DNA from: Acetofilamentum sp.
Lineage (GTDB): Bacteria; Bacteroidota; Bacteroidia; Bacteroidales; JAFGUD01
Direction: 5' to 3'
Assembly: GCA_020722645.1 (NCBI GenBank)
Contig: DYKL01000251.1
Coordinates: forward strand, 1-5,278
DNA length: 5,278 bases
This document shows positions 5,233 to 5,278 of the stretch, piece by piece (the first letter of the stretch is position 1; each line of letters opens with the position of its first letter). The notes beneath the pieces are model-generated. The model worked only from the letters and a program-made list of their open reading frames with translations. It was not told the origin of the DNA and did not search any database. Both the position numbers and the translations under genes were made by a program.

Positions 5233-5278
5233 TCTTTACAATTTTTAGGCACAATATCAAAAATTTTCAGAATTTCAT

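Overview
The window is AT-rich throughout (genes and gaps). It reads as Bacteroidota, probably Bacteroidales-like. Three things support this. Genes start without recognisable Shine-Dalgarno sequences. Promoter-like TATTTTTG boxes match the Bacteroidota -7 consensus TAnnTTTG. The protein content also fits: a T9SS type A sorting domain, a DUF4907-type lipoprotein and a zinc-free L31 type B protein. All identifications come from reading the sequence; no database search was run.

Layout. Positions 1-301 hold the edge of a dispersed palindromic repeat and a 130-bp MITE-like element (65-194), followed by a promoter. Positions 302-1783 encode a secreted C39-like cysteine peptidase with a CARDB-like domain. 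An in-frame TAA at 1520-1522 cuts off its T9SS C-terminal sorting domain, which persists intact in the same frame to 1783. Positions 1784-2353 are non-coding and carry a second, inverted copy of the same 130-bp element (1945-2074) and an unrelated hairpin (2197-2232). On the minus strand lie an ECF sigma factor (2354-2941) and rpmE2 (3181-3438). Diverging from rpmE2 is a plus-strand cluster: a CbpA-like J-domain co-chaperone (3582-4514), a small lipoprotein (4538-4939) and a small membrane protein (4948-5232). The cluster's 23-bp and 8-bp gaps suggest one transcript.

Most notable are the two 130-bp elements. They are 124/130 identical, each is flanked by its own 3-bp direct repeat, and each can fold into a closing stem plus three hairpins that abut with no spacer. 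They bracket the interrupted peptidase gene in inverted orientation. The rest is ordinary core or housekeeping content: sigma factor, ribosomal protein and chaperone. I see no CRISPR array, tRNA, rRNA, defence system or transposase gene, and no convincing new multigene system.
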